In this document: positions 19,224 through 30,249 of the stretch, piece after piece
Position numbering within the stretch: position 1 is the first letter of the stretch
Layout: each line of letters opens with the position of its first letter
NCBI RefSeq assembly: GCF_003977685.1
Contig: NZ_RYZH01000021.1
Coordinates: 42,341 to 106,340 of the forward strand
DNA from: Tautonia sociabilis
GTDB lineage: Bacteria; Planctomycetota; Planctomycetia; Isosphaerales; Isosphaeraceae
Direction: 5' to 3'
Length of the DNA: 64,000 bases
The notes under the pieces: generated by a model
The model's database searches: none
What the model was told of the DNA's origin: nothing
What the model saw: only the letters and a program-made list of their open reading frames with translations
Position numbers and translations under genes: made by a program

Positions 19224-21500
19224 TCACCCCAGCCCTCCCAGCACCCGATCCACCGCAGCCCTCACCCCCTCCATCTGGGCCCCGAGCCGCTCCCGGAGCG
19301 CCTCGGGGCCGTCGAGCCGAAGGCGACGGGCAAGTAGGGCAAAGTCCTCGGAATCGGCCGGGGGAACGGTGAGATCCTCGGCGTACCCCCGCACCACCCG
19401 GAGGGCGCCGATCAACGACCGCAGGAACCGGCATCCCGAGCGCAGCGTGGCCGCGGTCGAGGGGTCGACCCGGCCGGCGCGTTCCAGCGCGGTGAGGGCC
19501 TCGAGCGTGCTGGGACAACGCAGCGTCGGGTCCTCGCGGCCGAAAGTGATCTGAAGGGCCTGCACGGCGTACTCGATGTCCACCAGCCCTCCCGGGCTGA
19601 ACTTGGCGTTCACGGTCCCCGGCGCGACGAGTTGCCGTACCTGTTGCGCTCTCATGTGCCGCAGGCCCTCCAGGTCGAACGGCTCGGGCCCGAAGACGAA
19701 GGCGTCGCGCAGCCGCTCCAGATGCCGGCCCAGCTCCTCGTCGCCGGCCACGGCCCGCAGCCGGATCAACGCCTGCCGCTCGTAGGACCAGGCCGCCCCC
19801 CCGGCCCGGTAGTACGACTCGAAGAGCGAGAGCGCCGTGGCCGGAGGCCCCCCCTTGCCATACGGGCGGAGCCGGAAATCCGGCTCGAAGGTCGCACCAG
19901 AGCGGATCCCCAGCACCTGACGGAGACCGGTGACGACCCGGTCGAAGTAGTCCGAGGCCGGCGTGTCTCCCGGCGTCGAAGCCACGTCCCGATCGTCCCA
20001 GACGACCATCAGCTCCAGGTCGGAGGCGAACCCCAGCTCCCGGCCGCCGAACTTGCCCAGCGCGCAGACCGACACCGGCACCGGCGTCCCGTCGGTGCGC
20101 AGGGGGGGCTCGGCCCCGATCCGCTCGACGGCCAGCGCCAGGGTCGCGCGCATGACCACCTCGGCCACCTCGGTCAGCTCGTCGGCGAACCCCTCGGGGC
20201 CGTCGCTCTGCCCGAGAATCGTCCGCACGTCGGCCCGGAAGATCTCCCGGTCCTTGAACCGCCGCAGCGCCCGGATCTTCCCCTCCAGGTCGCTCGCCCG
20301 GCCCAGGCGATCGGCCAGGTCCGCCTCCAGCTCCGCTGGCGAGGGGGACCGGCGCCATCGGGTCGGATCCCCGATCATCGGCAGCACGTTCTCCGGCTGC
20401 GCCAGCAGGAAGTCCTCCCAGAGGAACCGGCTCTCCCCCAGCACGCGAACCAGCGCGTCGATCACCTCGGGACGATCCAGGCTGGCGAACTCCCGGGCGC
20501 GATCGGGCCGGGCCATCAGGTCGTTGGCGAAGCGGCTGAAGTGCACCAGGGCGGCCTCGGGGTCGGTCGCCATCGGGAGCCGGGAGCTGAAGTGCTCGAT
20601 CAGGATGAGCGCATATTTCAGCGCCAGCACTCGATCCGGGTCGGTGACCGGCCTCCCGGAGCGGTCGGTGATCCAGAGCGAGTCCTCGGCCGTGCCGTCG
20701 TCGGCGCCGGTGCGGATGTCGGCCCGCACGATCCTCAGGCCGCTCAGCGCCAGGGCCGAGGCCGTCAGCGAGAGGAAGCCGAAGCTGTCCCGGGCCCTCA
20801 CGTCGACCCGGGTCGGCGCCTCCGGCCCCTCGGAGGTGAACTCCAGGAGGATCGCCTCCAGCGGACCGCCGACTGGCCCCCGATCCCCCAGGGCGGCGGC
20901 GAATCGGCCGAGGATCCGGTGGTGGACCTCGTCATGCTGCCCCTGGCGGAGCAACTGGGCGAGGTCGGACAGCTCCCCCCCAAAGGCGTCCCAGTCCGGC
21001 GGCGGGGCCCCCGCTTCCCCCCGGACGACGAACACGTCGACGATCTTCCTCCTCCGGTCCGGCCCGGTCGGGCCCCGGGAGGGCCGGGGGAGGTGGCCCG
21101 GCCTTCCGGGGCCGGCGCGGCCGGCCGCGAGCCCTTGCGGCCGGGGGCGGGACGCCGGGGCGGCCTCCTCCGGCGGCTCAGAGGTGAAGATGCTCGCCTC
21201 GACGATCGACAGCCGGTGGATCGCCAGCAGCGAGCAGACCGTCGAGAGCAGTTGGAAGGCGTCGTACCCGACGATCTCGACCCGCCAGGTCCCCTCCGCC
21301 TCCCCTTGCGGCTCGGCCCGGACTCGCACCGGGCGATCGACGCCCAGCTCCCGGATCATTCCCAGGTGGCGAGACAGCGCCTCGATGTCGAAGCGTCTCA
21401 GGTATTCCGGCGGGAAGGAGCCGATCAAATGGTCGACCCACGGCTCGGGATGCCGCTGGGCCAGAGCCCGGCGCACCTCCGCCGGGATTGGCGTGGCCAT
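19224..21500 (-). CDS. glnE: ACT-ACT-GlnE-like nucleotidyltransferase (single catalytic domain)
   Basis: This encodes 758 residues. Two ACT domains occupy about 73-160 (split by an Arg/Pro-rich linker at 108-150) and 231-300, the second reading much like those of GlnD (ARDSFGFLSLTASALALSG, SLWITDRSGRPVTDP). They are followed by one GlnE-type unit: RRFKDREIFRADVRTILG, the nucleotidyltransferase motif LGKFGGRELGFASDLEL (Asp494-x-Glu496, where GlnE usually has Asp-x-Asp), and SPGGLVDIEYAVQALQ near 636-650. E. coli GlnE has two such units and no ACT domain. I infer that it adenylylates or de-adenylylates glutamine synthetase and reads glutamine through its ACT domains. The start at 21500 is preceded by a long open frame without domain content. 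Confidence 0.82.
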   Translation of the reverse strand: MATPIPAEVRRALAQRHPEPWVDHLIGSFPPEYLRRFDIEALSRHLGMIRELGVDRPVRVRAEPQGEAEGTWRVEIVGYDAFQLLSTVCSLLAIHRLSIVEASIFTSEPPEEAAPASRPRPQGLAAGRAGPGRPGHLPRPSRGPTGPDRRRKIVDVFVVRGEAGAPPPDWDAFGGELSDLAQLLRQGQHDEVHHRILGRFAAALGDRGPVGGPLEAILLEFTSEGPEAPTRVDVRARDSFGFLSLTASALALSGLRIVRADIRTGADDGTAEDSLWITDRSGRPVTDPDRVLALKYALILIEHFSSRLPMATDPEAALVHFSRFANDLMARPDRAREFASLDRPEVIDALVRVLGESRFLWEDFLLAQPENVLPMIGDPTRWRRSPSPAELEADLADRLGRASDLEGKIRALRRFKDREIFRADVRTILGQSDGPEGFADELTEVAEVVMRATLALAVERIGAEPPLRTDGTPVPVSVCALGKFGGRELGFASDLELMVVWDDRDVASTPGDTPASDYFDRVVTGLRQVLGIRSGATFEPDFRLRPYGKGGPPATALSLFESYYRAGGAAWSYERQALIRLRAVAGDEELGRHLERLRDAFVFGPEPFDLEGLRHMRAQQVRQLVAPGTVNAKFSPGGLVDIEYAVQALQITFGREDPTLRCPSTLEALTALERAGRVDPSTAATLRSGCRFLRSLIGALRVVRGYAEDLTVPPADSEDFALLARRLRLDGPEALRERLGAQMEGVRAAVDRVLGGLG

Positions 21501-21648
21501 GAGTGCTGCCCCGGACGATAATAGGCCCTTCGCTCGCCGAGCAGGATCCCTCGCACGACCGGGTCGCGGCGAGCGGCGGTCGAACCTCTCCACTGTACCA
21601 GAATCCGCCCCGGCCGCCCCCTGGGCCGGATCGCGATCGGTCATCGTT

Positions 21649-22290
21649 ATGAAGCTCGGCCTCATCGGCGACATCCACGGCGACCCCCGCGCCCTGGACT
21701 CGGCCCTCCGGCACCTGGAGGCGCTGCGGGTCGACCAGATCCTCTGCACCGGGGACCTGATCGGCTACGGCTATCAGGCCGACGCCGTCGTCGATCGCGT
21801 CCGGGAGCTGGCGATCCCCAGCATCCGGGGGAACCACGACCGCTGGGCTCTGGAGCGGCGCCAGGTCATCGGCGCCCGAGGCTGGAAACCGGCCAATCTG
21901 TCCGACTCCACCTGGGAGTTCCTCGACCAGCTCCCCGCCGCCCTCTCCTGGACCGCCTCCGGCGTCATCGTCGAGATCCACCACGGCTCCCCCGCCAGCG
22001 ACACCGAGTTCGTCTCCCCCTATCGCCCGCTGCCCGACTCCGTGCTGCGATTCTGGGACCGGACTGACGCCTCCGTCCTGGTGCTCGGCCACACCCACCT
22101 GCCCATGATCGACCGCCAGCCCCACGGCCTGATCCTCAACCCCGGCTCCCTCATGGGCATCCCCGGCGTGCAGACCTCGTACAGCTTCGCCGTCCTGGAG
22201 GTCCCCTCGCTCGCCGTCCGCATCTACGAGGTCCGCACCGGCCGAGAGATCCGCCGCGACCCGGTCTTCCTCGACGACCAACGCCGCTGA
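21649..22290 (+). CDS. YfcE/MJ0936-type metallophosphoesterase
   Basis: This encodes 213 residues. The metal-binding motifs of the calcineurin-like superfamily are all present in order: GLIGDIHGD at the start, TGDLIGYGY, RGNHDRW, EIHHGSP and LGHTHLPM. Family members are manganese-dependent phosphodiesterases acting on cyclic nucleotides or related small substrates; the substrate is not visible. It is divergent from the ACT-GlnE-like gene (148-base gap) and convergent with gltD. Whether it belongs functionally to the nitrogen cluster is unknown. Confidence 0.9.
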   Translation: MKLGLIGDIHGDPRALDSALRHLEALRVDQILCTGDLIGYGYQADAVVDRVRELAIPSIRGNHDRWALERRQVIGARGWKPANLSDSTWEFLDQLPAALSWTASGVIVEIHHGSPASDTEFVSPYRPLPDSVLRFWDRTDASVLVLGHTHLPMIDRQPHGLILNPGSLMGIPGVQTSYSFAVLEVPSLAVRIYEVRTGREIRRDPVFLDDQRR

Positions 22291-22358
22291 TGCCCTCCGC
22301 CCGCGCACGAGAGAGGCCCCGAGGGCCGTGGCCGTCGCCCCCCGAGGCCTCGAGCGGC

Positions 22359-22378
22359 GGCTCGGCTTCAGCCGAGCC
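22359..22378 (-). terminator. Stem-loop just after gltD stop
   Basis: GGCTCGGC at 22359-22366 and GCCGAGCC at 22371-22378 form a perfect 8-bp stem with a TTCA loop, two bases beyond the gltD stop codon. It is well placed to end the gltB-gltD transcript and could also act on the convergent phosphoesterase transcript. Confidence 0.55.
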
Positions 22379-22380
22379 GA

Positions 22381-23859
22381 TCAGACGGCAAACGGCCGCA
22401 GGTAATTCTCGTGCTCCAGCGGCCGGGGCAGGTCGGAGCTTCCCATCAGGTCGCGGTCGATCGCCTGCGCCGCGTGCCGGCCCTCGGCGATCGCCCAGAC
22501 GATCAGGCTCTGGCCCCGGGTCATGTCGCCGGCCGTGTAGACCCTCGGCACGCTGGTGCGCTTGGTTTCCGGATCGGCCTTCACGTTGCCCCGCTCGTCC
22601 AGCTCGACGCCGAACCCCTCGATCAGCCGGTTCCGCTCCGGGCCGACGAAGCCCATCGCCAGCAGCACAAGGTCGGCCTTGTAGGTCCGCTCGGTGCCGG
22701 AGATGGGCTCGAAGATCATCCGGGCGCCGTCGCGCTTCATCGCGACGTGAACGGTCTCCAGCGCCGTCACATGACCATGCTCTCCCCGGAAACGGACGGT
22801 GCTGATCGAGTACTCGCGCTGGCCGCCCTCCTCGTGGGCGCTGGAGGTCTTGAACGTGTTCCACCACTGCGGCCACGGGTTGTCCGGCGAGCGCGAGGCG
22901 GGAGGCCTCGGCACGATCTCGAACTGGTGGACGCTGGCGCAGCCCTGGCGGTGGACGGTGCCCAGGCAGTCGGCGCCGGTGTCGCCGCCGCCGATGATGA
23001 CGACGTGCTTCCCCTTCGCGTCGAGGTCCGGGTCGTCGGCGACGGGATCGCCGGCCACTCGCCGGTTCTGCGCCGGGAGGAAGTCCATCGCGAAGAGGAT
23101 TCCCTTGAGGTCCCGGCCCTCGATGGGCAGGTCCCTGGGCTGAGTGGCGCCGCAGCAGAGGCAGACGGCGTCGAACTCGTCGAGGATTTGCTTCGGATCA
23201 AGATCGACGCCGATGTTCACCCCGGTACGGAAGGAGACGCCCTCGGCCTTCATCTGCTCGAGCCGGCGGTCGAGCCGCCACTTCTCCATTTTGAAGTCGG
23301 GGATGCCGTAGCGGAGCAGGCCGCCGATGCGGTCGTCGCGCTCGAAGACCGTCACGTCGTGGCCGGCCCGGGCGAGCTGCTGCGCCGCGGCCAGGCCGGC
23401 CGGCCCGGAGCCGACGACGGCGACCTTCTTCCCCGTCCTGACCTTGGGCGGCATGGGGACGACCCAGCCCTCGTCCCAGGCGCGATCGATGATCGCCAGC
23501 TCGATCTGCTTGATCGTCACCGCGTCGTCGTTGATCCCCAGCACGCAGCTTGCCTCGCACGGCGCGGGGCAGAGCGTGCCGGTGAACTCGGGGAAGTTGT
23601 TGGTCAGGTGCAGGCGGTCGATCGCCTCGCGCCAGTGGCCTCGGTAGACCAGGTCGTTCCAGTCGGGGATGAGGTTCCCCAGCGGGCAGCCCTGGTGGCA
23701 GAACGGGATGCCGCAGTCCATGCAGCGGGCGCCCTGGTTCTGCAGCTCGACGGTTGGGAGGCTGGTGAGCACCTCCCGGTAGTCGTTGCGCCGTTCGTCG
23801 ACCGGACGATAGCCGGCGGCCCGGCGGGGCAGTTCCATGAACCCGGTCGGCTTACCCAT
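22381..23859 (-). CDS. gltD: Glutamate synthase small subunit
   Basis: This encodes 492 residues, the usual size. It oxidises NADPH and feeds electrons to the large subunit for glutamate synthesis. The N-terminal cysteine clusters for [4Fe-4S] centres are present ([17 protein letters not shown] and CPAPCEASC). The FAD-binding loop is [19 protein letters not shown] and the NADPH-binding loop is [15 protein letters not shown], and the C-terminal [17 protein letters not shown] closes the FAD site. The start overlaps the gltB stop by eight bases, so the two are translated from one message and probably coupled. The order gltB-gltD is the standard one. Confidence 0.97.
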   Translation of the reverse strand: MGKPTGFMELPRRAAGYRPVDERRNDYREVLTSLPTVELQNQGARCMDCGIPFCHQGCPLGNLIPDWNDLVYRGHWREAIDRLHLTNNFPEFTGTLCPAPCEASCVLGINDDAVTIKQIELAIIDRAWDEGWVVPMPPKVRTGKKVAVVGSGPAGLAAAQQLARAGHDVTVFERDDRIGGLLRYGIPDFKMEKWRLDRRLEQMKAEGVSFRTGVNIGVDLDPKQILDEFDAVCLCCGATQPRDLPIEGRDLKGILFAMDFLPAQNRRVAGDPVADDPDLDAKGKHVVIIGGGDTGADCLGTVHRQGCASVHQFEIVPRPPASRSPDNPWPQWWNTFKTSSAHEEGGQREYSISTVRFRGEHGHVTALETVHVAMKRDGARMIFEPISGTERTYKADLVLLAMGFVGPERNRLIEGFGVELDERGNVKADPETKRTSVPRVYTAGDMTRGQSLIVWAIAEGRHAAQAIDRDLMGSSDLPRPLEHENYLRPFAV

Positions 23860-26800
23860 GGTTGACCTCCAGCGTCAGGCCCGAGTCGCTCGGGCGATTC
23901 GGGGCGTCGGCGCCGAGCCGCTTGCGCTCCAGCAGCAGGCGGCGGTTCCCCTCGGGCAGCACCTTCACGAAGTTGGTGAACGGCCAGTCCCAGTCGTGGC
24001 CGTTGCGGGGGACGAGATAGCCGTCCACCTCGTCGAGCGAGGACGGGAGGGCGAATCGCGTCAGCATGTCCTCGACGAACGCGAAGTCGTTCGGCTCGGC
24101 CTTGTGCCGCAGGTCGTCCAGCTCGAATCCGCCCTGGCTGCGCCGCAGGCCGACCGCCTCCTCGAAGAGCGAGGCCATCACCCGCTTCTGGCGGTCGAGC
24201 ACCCGGCGATAGTCCCGGGGCATGACCTTGACGAACCGGCCGACGGCCGCGTCCCAGTCGTTGAGCAGCCGGGCGGCCACCGCGCTGCCGGTGTACCCGG
24301 CGTGCTGGATGAGCAGGTCGCGGACCAGTTCCAGGTCCTCCGGCTCGGTGAAGGGCTCGATGTCGACCATCTCCGTGTTGCAGCGAGAGCGGAAGTCCCC
24401 CGCCTCATCGAACACGAAGGCCATGCCGCCGCTCATTCCCGCGGCGAAGTTCCGGCCGGTGGGGCCGAGCACGACGGCCACGCCCCCGGTCATGTACTCG
24501 CACCCGTGGTCGCCGATTCCCTCGACGACCGCCAGCGCCCCCGAGTTCCGCACGCAGAACCGCTCGCCGGCCCTCCCCCGGAAGAAGGCCCGGCCGGCGG
24601 TGGCGCCGTAGAGGACGACGTTGCCGACGATGATGTTCTCCTCGGCCAGGAAGCTCGCCTCCCTCGGCGGGTAGACGACCACCTTGCCGCCGGAGAGTCC
24701 CTTGCCGGTGTAGTCGTTGGCGTCTCCCTCCAGCTCCAGCGAGATGCCGCGCGGGAGAAAGGCGCCAAAGCTCTGCCCGGCCGAGCCGGAGAACTTGATC
24801 CGGATCGTGTCGTCGGGCAGCCCCTGGCCGCCGAACCGCCTGGTCACCTCGCTGCCGAGGATCGTGCCCACGGTGCGGTTGATGTTGCGGATCGGCACCT
24901 CGAAGGCGACCGGCTCGCCCCGTTCCAGCGCCGGCTCGCAGCGGGGGAGCAAGACGGTCCGGTCCAGCGAGCGGTCCAGGCCGTGGTCTTGCTCGACGAC
25001 CTTCCGCACGGCCACCTCCGGGCCGACCTCCGGCCGGTGGAGGATCTTGGAGAAGTCCAGGCCCTTGGCCTTGTAGTGGTCGATCGCCTGCCTCATGTCG
25101 AGCAGGTCGCTGCGGCCGATCATCTCGTCCATCGTGCGGAAGCCGAGCCGAGCCATCAGCTCTCGGACCTCCTCGGCGACGAACTTGAAGTAATTGACCA
25201 CATGTTCCGCCTTTCCGGCGAACTTGGCCCGCAGCTTCGGGTTCTGCGTGGCGATTCCCACCGGGCAGGTGTCCAGGTGGCAGACCCGCATCATGATGCA
25301 GCCCATCACCACCAGCGGAGCGGTGGCGAAGCCGTACTCCTCGGCTCCCAGCAGGGCGGCGACCACCACGTCTCGGCCGGTCTTCATCTGGCCGTCGGCC
25401 TGCACCACGATCCGGTCGCGCAGGTTGTTCAGCACGAGGGTCTGCTGCGTCTCGGCCAGGCCCAGCTCCCAGGGGATGCCGGCGTGCTTTAGCGAGGTCA
25501 GGGGGCTGGCCCCGGTGCCGCCGTCGAAGCCGGAGATCAGCACCACGTCGCTGTGCGCCTTCGAGACGCCGGCGGCGACGGTGCCGACGCCGACCTCGGC
25601 CACGAGCTTGACGCTGATCCGGGCCCTCGGATTGGCGTTCTTCAGGTCGTGGATCAGCTGCGCCAGGTCCTCGATCGAGTAGATGTCGTGGTGCGGAGGA
25701 GGGCTGATCAGCCCCACTCCCGGAGTCGAGAACCGGACCTTGGCGATCCAGGGCCAGACCTTGTGGCCGGGGAGCTGGCCCCCCTCGCCAGGCTTGGCTC
25801 CCTGGGCCATCTTGATCTGGATCTCGTCCGCGTTGACGAGGTACTCGCTCGTCACCCCGAACCGCCCCGAGGCCACCTGCTTGATCGCCGACCGCTTGCT
25901 GTCGCCGCCGGGCAGGGGCTTGAACCGCTCGGGGTCCTCGCCGCCCTCTCCGGTGTTCGACTTGCCGCCGAGCCGGTTCATGGCGATCGCCAGCGTTTCG
26001 TGGGCCTCGGCCGAGATCGAGCCGTAGCTCATCGCCCCGGTGGCGAACCGCCGGACGATCGCCTCGACCGGCTCGACCTCCTCGATCGGCACCGGAGGCC
26101 GGGCGCCGAACCGGAACTCGAAGAGCCCCCGCAGCGTGCAAAGCCGCTCGTTCTGCTCGTCCACCCGCCGGGTGTACGACTTGAAGATCTCGTACCGGCC
26201 CGACCGGGTCGCGTGCTGGAGCCGGAAGACGGTTTCCGGGTTGAACAGGTGGTACTCGCCGTCCCGGCGCCACTGGTACTGGCCGCCCTCCTCGAGCATC
26301 ACCGGCCCGACCTCGCGCCCGGCGAAGGCCCGGCGGTGGTGGGCCAGCGTCTCCTCGGCGATCTCGGCCAGTCCGATCCCCTCGATCCGGGAGGCGGTCT
26401 TGTCGAAGTACTTCGCCACGAACTGCGAGTTCAGGCCGATCGCCTCGAAGATCTGGGCCCCTCGGTAGCTCTGGATCGTGCTGATGCCCATCTTGGACAT
26501 CACCTTCACGACCCCCTTCTTGATCGCCTTCCGGTACCTGGCCACGGCCTCCTCGTGGGTCATCCCGTTGAGGTAGCCGGTGGCGATCATGTCGTCGAGC
26601 GTCTCGAACGCCACGTAGGGGTTGATCGCCCCGGCGCCGTAGCCGAGCAGCAGGGCGAAGTGGTGCACCTCCCTCGCGTCACCGCACTCGACCAGGAACC
26701 CGCAGCGCATCCGAAGCCCCTCGCGCACCATGAAGTGGTGCAGGCCCGAGGTGGCCAGCAGCGACGGGATCGGCGCCAGCTCCTCGGTCACCGAGCGGTG

Positions 26801-28699
26801 CGAGAGGACGATGATCGTCGCTCCGTCCTCGATGGCCGCCTTGGCCTCCAGGAAGATCTCCTCCAGGCGGCGTTCCATCCCCGCGGCTCCCTCGGCGGCG
26901 GGGAAGAGCATGGCGATGGTGGCCGACTTGAAGCCTCGCCAGCCGTCGAGGTGCTTGATGGCCGCCGTCTCGTCGTTGTCGAGGATCGGCGTCTCCAGCC
27001 GGATCTGCCGGGCGTTCTCCGGCCCGGGGGCCAGCAGGTTCCCCTCGCCGCCGAGGCCCGTGAGCACCGAGGTGACCAGCTCCTCCCGGATCGCGTCCAG
27101 CGGCGGGTTGGTCACCTGAGCGAACAGTTGCTTGAAGTAGTTGAAGATCGGCTGCGGCCGGTCGGAGAGGACGGCCAGCGGGGTGTCGGTCCCCATGGAG
27201 CCGATCGCCTCCTCCCCCTTCTCCCCCATCGGTCCGAGGATGTACTTGATGTCCTCCAGCGAGTAGCCGTAGGCCAACTGCCGGTGCAGCAGCGTGTCGT
27301 GGTCGGGGCCGGGGACGTGCTCGACCCGGGGCACGTCGGCCAGCCTCGGCATCCCCCGCTCGACCCACTCGCCGTACGGCTTCGCCGAGGCCAGGGCGTG
27401 CTTCAGCTCCTCGTCGCCGACGATCCGGCCCTGCTCCATGTCGACCAGGAACATCTTGCCCGGTTCGAGCCTCCCCTTGAGGAGCACGTTCTCGGGAGCG
27501 ATCTCGTCGAGCATCCCCGTCTCGGAGCCCATGATCACCAGGCCGTCCCTGGTGACCGTGTAGCGGCTGGGCCGCAGCCCGTTGCGGTCGAGCGTGGCGC
27601 CGATGACCCTGCCGTCGGTGCAGGCGATCGACGCCGGGCCGTCCCAGGCCTCCATCAGGCAGGAGTGATAGGCGTAGAAGTCCCGCTTCTCCTGGGACAT
27701 CGACTCGTGGTTCTCCCACGCCTCGGGCACGAGCATCATCATCGCGTGCGGCAGGCTGTAGCCGGCCCGCACCAGCAGCTCGATCGCCGCGTCGAGGCAG
27801 GCCGTGTCGCTGAGGCCCTCGCGGATGACCGGCTTGAGGTGTTCGAGGTCTCCCGGCTCGAACCGGTCGGAGGCGAACAGCGCCTCCCGGGCCCTCATCC
27901 AGTTGATGTTGCCCCGCAGCGTGTTGATCTCGCCGTTGTGGGCGATCATCCGGTAGGGGTGGGCTAGCTCCCAGCTTGGGAAGGTGTTCGTGCTGAACCG
28001 GGAGTGGAACATGCACAGGGCGCTGACCAGCCGTTCGTCCCCAAGGTCGTCGGCGTAGTAGTCGATGACCTGCTCGGGTGTGAGCATCCCCTTGTAGACC
28101 AGCGTCCGGCAGGAAAGGCTGGAGAAGTAAAAGAAGGTGCGGTCGTCCAGCCCGGCCTCCTCGACCGCCGACTCGAACCGCTTGCGGACGACGAACAGCT
28201 TCCGCTCGAAGGCGTCGGTGTCGTCGCCGAACCGGGAGCCGACGAAGGCGTGCCAGACGCCCGGCTCGACGGCCCTCGCCGTGGCGCCGAGCGAGGAGTT
28301 GTCGGTCGCCAGTTCGCGCCAGCCGAGCAACGGCAGGCGTTCTTCCTCCAGGATCTTCTCGAAGATCGCCTGCCCGGCCGCCCTCCGCTCGGGCACCGGG
28401 GAAGTGAACATCGCGCCGACGCCGTACTGGCCAGGCTCGGGCAGCTCGATGCCCAGCGGAGCGCAGCGGGCCTTGAGGAATTCGTGGGGGATCTGAATCA
28501 GGATGCCGGCACCGTCGCCCGTGTTCGGCTCGGAGCCCCGGGCGCCGCGGTGGTCGAGGTTGCACAGGGCGCGCAATCCGTCGCGCACGAGTTTGTGCGA
28601 CCGCCGGCCCTTGAGGTCGACGACGAAGCCGACGCCGCAGGCGTCGTGCTCGAGGGCGGGGTCGTACAGGCCCTGGCGGGGCGGCTGACTCGTGCTCAT
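23852..28699 (-). CDS. gltB: Glutamate synthase large subunit
   Basis: This encodes 1615 residues, somewhat longer than the usual 1500. The class-II glutaminase domain begins at Cys21 in HDACGVGF after a 20-residue propeptide that should be removed. The central domain and FMN-binding synthase domain follow, including [10 protein letters not shown] and [13 protein letters not shown]. The [3Fe-4S] cysteines lie in [15 protein letters not shown], and the C-terminal beta-helix carries the expected Gly-rich repeats ([20 protein letters not shown]). It splits glutamine and moves the ammonia to 2-oxoglutarate, giving two glutamates. It is the first gene of gltBD, and a LysR regulator is encoded 135 bases upstream on the same strand. 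Confidence 0.97.
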   Translation of the reverse strand: MSTSQPPRQGLYDPALEHDACGVGFVVDLKGRRSHKLVRDGLRALCNLDHRGARGSEPNTGDGAGILIQIPHEFLKARCAPLGIELPEPGQYGVGAMFTSPVPERRAAGQAIFEKILEEERLPLLGWRELATDNSSLGATARAVEPGVWHAFVGSRFGDDTDAFERKLFVVRKRFESAVEEAGLDDRTFFYFSSLSCRTLVYKGMLTPEQVIDYYADDLGDERLVSALCMFHSRFSTNTFPSWELAHPYRMIAHNGEINTLRGNINWMRAREALFASDRFEPGDLEHLKPVIREGLSDTACLDAAIELLVRAGYSLPHAMMMLVPEAWENHESMSQEKRDFYAYHSCLMEAWDGPASIACTDGRVIGATLDRNGLRPSRYTVTRDGLVIMGSETGMLDEIAPENVLLKGRLEPGKMFLVDMEQGRIVGDEELKHALASAKPYGEWVERGMPRLADVPRVEHVPGPDHDTLLHRQLAYGYSLEDIKYILGPMGEKGEEAIGSMGTDTPLAVLSDRPQPIFNYFKQLFAQVTNPPLDAIREELVTSVLTGLGGEGNLLAPGPENARQIRLETPILDNDETAAIKHLDGWRGFKSATIAMLFPAAEGAAGMERRLEEIFLEAKAAIEDGATIIVLSHRSVTEELAPIPSLLATSGLHHFMVREGLRMRCGFLVECGDAREVHHFALLLGYGAGAINPYVAFETLDDMIATGYLNGMTHEEAVARYRKAIKKGVVKVMSKMGISTIQSYRGAQIFEAIGLNSQFVAKYFDKTASRIEGIGLAEIAEETLAHHRRAFAGREVGPVMLEEGGQYQWRRDGEYHLFNPETVFRLQHATRSGRYEIFKSYTRRVDEQNERLCTLRGLFEFRFGARPPVPIEEVEPVEAIVRRFATGAMSYGSISAEAHETLAIAMNRLGGKSNTGEGGEDPERFKPLPGGDSKRSAIKQVASGRFGVTSEYLVNADEIQIKMAQGAKPGEGGQLPGHKVWPWIAKVRFSTPGVGLISPPPHHDIYSIEDLAQLIHDLKNANPRARISVKLVAEVGVGTVAAGVSKAHSDVVLISGFDGGTGASPLTSLKHAGIPWELGLAETQQTLVLNNLRDRIVVQADGQMKTGRDVVVAALLGAEEYGFATAPLVVMGCIMMRVCHLDTCPVGIATQNPKLRAKFAGKAEHVVNYFKFVAEEVRELMARLGFRTMDEMIGRSDLLDMRQAIDHYKAKGLDFSKILHRPEVGPEVAVRKVVEQDHGLDRSLDRTVLLPRCEPALERGEPVAFEVPIRNINRTVGTILGSEVTRRFGGQGLPDDTIRIKFSGSAGQSFGAFLPRGISLELEGDANDYTGKGLSGGKVVVYPPREASFLAEENIIVGNVVLYGATAGRAFFRGRAGERFCVRNSGALAVVEGIGDHGCEYMTGGVAVVLGPTGRNFAAGMSGGMAFVFDEAGDFRSRCNTEMVDIEPFTEPEDLELVRDLLIQHAGYTGSAVAARLLNDWDAAVGRFVKVMPRDYRRVLDRQKRVMASLFEEAVGLRRSQGGFELDDLRHKAEPNDFAFVEDMLTRFALPSSLDEVDGYLVPRNGHDWDWPFTNFVKVLPEGNRRLLLERKRLGADAPNRPSDSGLTLEVNHG

Positions 28700-28834
28700 G
28701 GATCTGATCCCTCCGACTTCCGGACGGCCCGGGGGGCCGGGGGGCGCCGGCCCTCCGGTCGGGCCCCGCGACGCGCGGGGGGCCCGGGGGTCGGTGCCCG
28801 GCCCCGGTCCCCGGGCCGATGCACCAGCATCTGC

Positions 28835-29845
28835 TCAGCGTTCGGTTTGTTTCGGGGCCGCGGCCGCGGCCCTCCCATTGCGACACGACCGCCCATTGGC
28901 GGCCGGATCCGGCGCCGGGCCGGCCGAAATCGAGGAGGACCCGGCCCGCTCGCCGGCCGCCGGCTCCTCGCGCAAGGCGTCGAGAAACCGCGCCCCGGCC
29001 AGGCCTAGCGTGGCCTCGCCCCGGTGGATGATCGCCAGCGGGCGGACCATCGGGTGGTCGGCCAGCGGCGAGGCCACCAGGCTTCCCGAGGCGACCTCGC
29101 GCTCCAGGGTCGGCCGGGGCAGGATCGCCACCCCGGCGCCGACCTCGACAGCGCGCTTGATGTTCTCGATGCTGTCGAATTCCAGGCTCGGCTCCACCTG
29201 CACCCCGCGGCGCCTCAGGTGCCGGTCGATCGCTCGACGGATCGGCAGATCAGGGTCGTAGTGGACGAACCGCGCGCCATCGAGCTGGCCGACGGCGATC
29301 CCGCCCGGCTCGGCCAGCGGATGGCCCGGCGGCGCGGCCACCACCATCTCCTCGTCCCGCCAGGGGACCACGTCCAGCCCCGGCCACTTCCTCGGGAAGG
29401 AGACGATCCCCAGGTCGGCCCTCCCGGCGCGGACCTGCTCGACGACCTCGCTGGGATGCATGCACTCCAGCCGGCAGTCGGCCATCGGGTGGCGGGCCCG
29501 GAACTCGGCGATATGCCGAGTCAGGTGGCTCAGGCCGACCGAGTAGATCGCCGCGATCCGCACGACCCCCTCGATCCGGTCCTCCCTCCCCATCGCCCGG
29601 ACCCGACGCTCCACCTCCTGATACCGCTCAACCAGGTCCCGGCACCCCTCGTAGTAGACCTTCCCCTGCGGCGTCGGCACCAGCGGCCGCTTCGAGCGGT
29701 CGATCAGCTTCACGCCGAGCCGCTCCTCCAGGTTATGCACCGTCTGGCTGGCCGTTGATTGCGACACGCCGTTCTCGGCGGCGCCCCGCGAGAAGCTCGC
29801 GCGGCGGACCACATCGCAGAAGATCTTGAGGGCCTCGAACTGCAT
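28835..29845 (-). CDS. LysR-family transcriptional regulator
   Basis: This encodes 336 residues. The N-terminal winged helix (about 1-60) reads MQFEALKIFCDVVRRASFSR then GVSQSTASQTVHNLEERLG, a canonical LysR start. The effector-binding domain (about 90-300) includes RADLGIVSFP and the late VEVGAGVAILPR motif. The last 40 residues are low-complexity. LysR proteins bind DNA as tetramers and respond to a small effector. It lies directly upstream of gltB in the same direction, as with GltC of Bacillus, so control of gltBD is likely but not shown. The ATG at 29845 gives the expected LysR N-terminus. Confidence 0.9.
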   Translation of the reverse strand: MQFEALKIFCDVVRRASFSRGAAENGVSQSTASQTVHNLEERLGVKLIDRSKRPLVPTPQGKVYYEGCRDLVERYQEVERRVRAMGREDRIEGVVRIAAIYSVGLSHLTRHIAEFRARHPMADCRLECMHPSEVVEQVRAGRADLGIVSFPRKWPGLDVVPWRDEEMVVAAPPGHPLAEPGGIAVGQLDGARFVHYDPDLPIRRAIDRHLRRRGVQVEPSLEFDSIENIKRAVEVGAGVAILPRPTLEREVASGSLVASPLADHPMVRPLAIIHRGEATLGLAGARFLDALREEPAAGERAGSSSISAGPAPDPAANGRSCRNGRAAAAAPKQTER

Positions 29846-30249
29846 CGCCGCGGTGTACCTCGATCGCAAGGCGGCCCGGTCGGGGCCGACTCGCTCGCGG
29901 AAGGCCATTGGTCCCGGCCCGACCGGGCCGGCGCCGCTGTTCTCGAATCCGCCTGGTCGCGGGAGACGCCCCCCACCCCCGGCCGCCCGGGCCTCGCGAG
30001 CCAGGCGATGCGGTATTCGAGATTCCAATAATACACTCGGACTTCAGCGGCTTCGTCAATAGGCTACCGCGCCGACCGCCGGGATTCTTCCCCCCAATCG
30101 GCCCCGAATCCGTCCCACCCGTCGGACCCGATGCCTTCCCGCGTCTCAATGCGATCACCGTCGCCGACGAATCCCCCCCCCAGGAGAAGGGGCGCGACGG
30201 CCAAGCACCGCGCAGCGCGAGGCCACGCCTTGGGCCAGACGATCCAGCG
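29846..30249. other. Intergenic region upstream of the LysR gene
   Basis: No gene is supported. An AT-rich patch at 30015-30060 includes a leftward TTGACG (30054-30059) and TATTAT (30028-30033), but with 20 bases between them, which is too long for a confident promoter. The rest is GC-rich without clear structure. Confidence 0.4.

Noticed and set aside
30028..30059. Sigma-70-like promoter for the LysR gene (TTGACG and TATTAT)
   Set aside because: The spacer is 20 bases, outside the usual 16-18.
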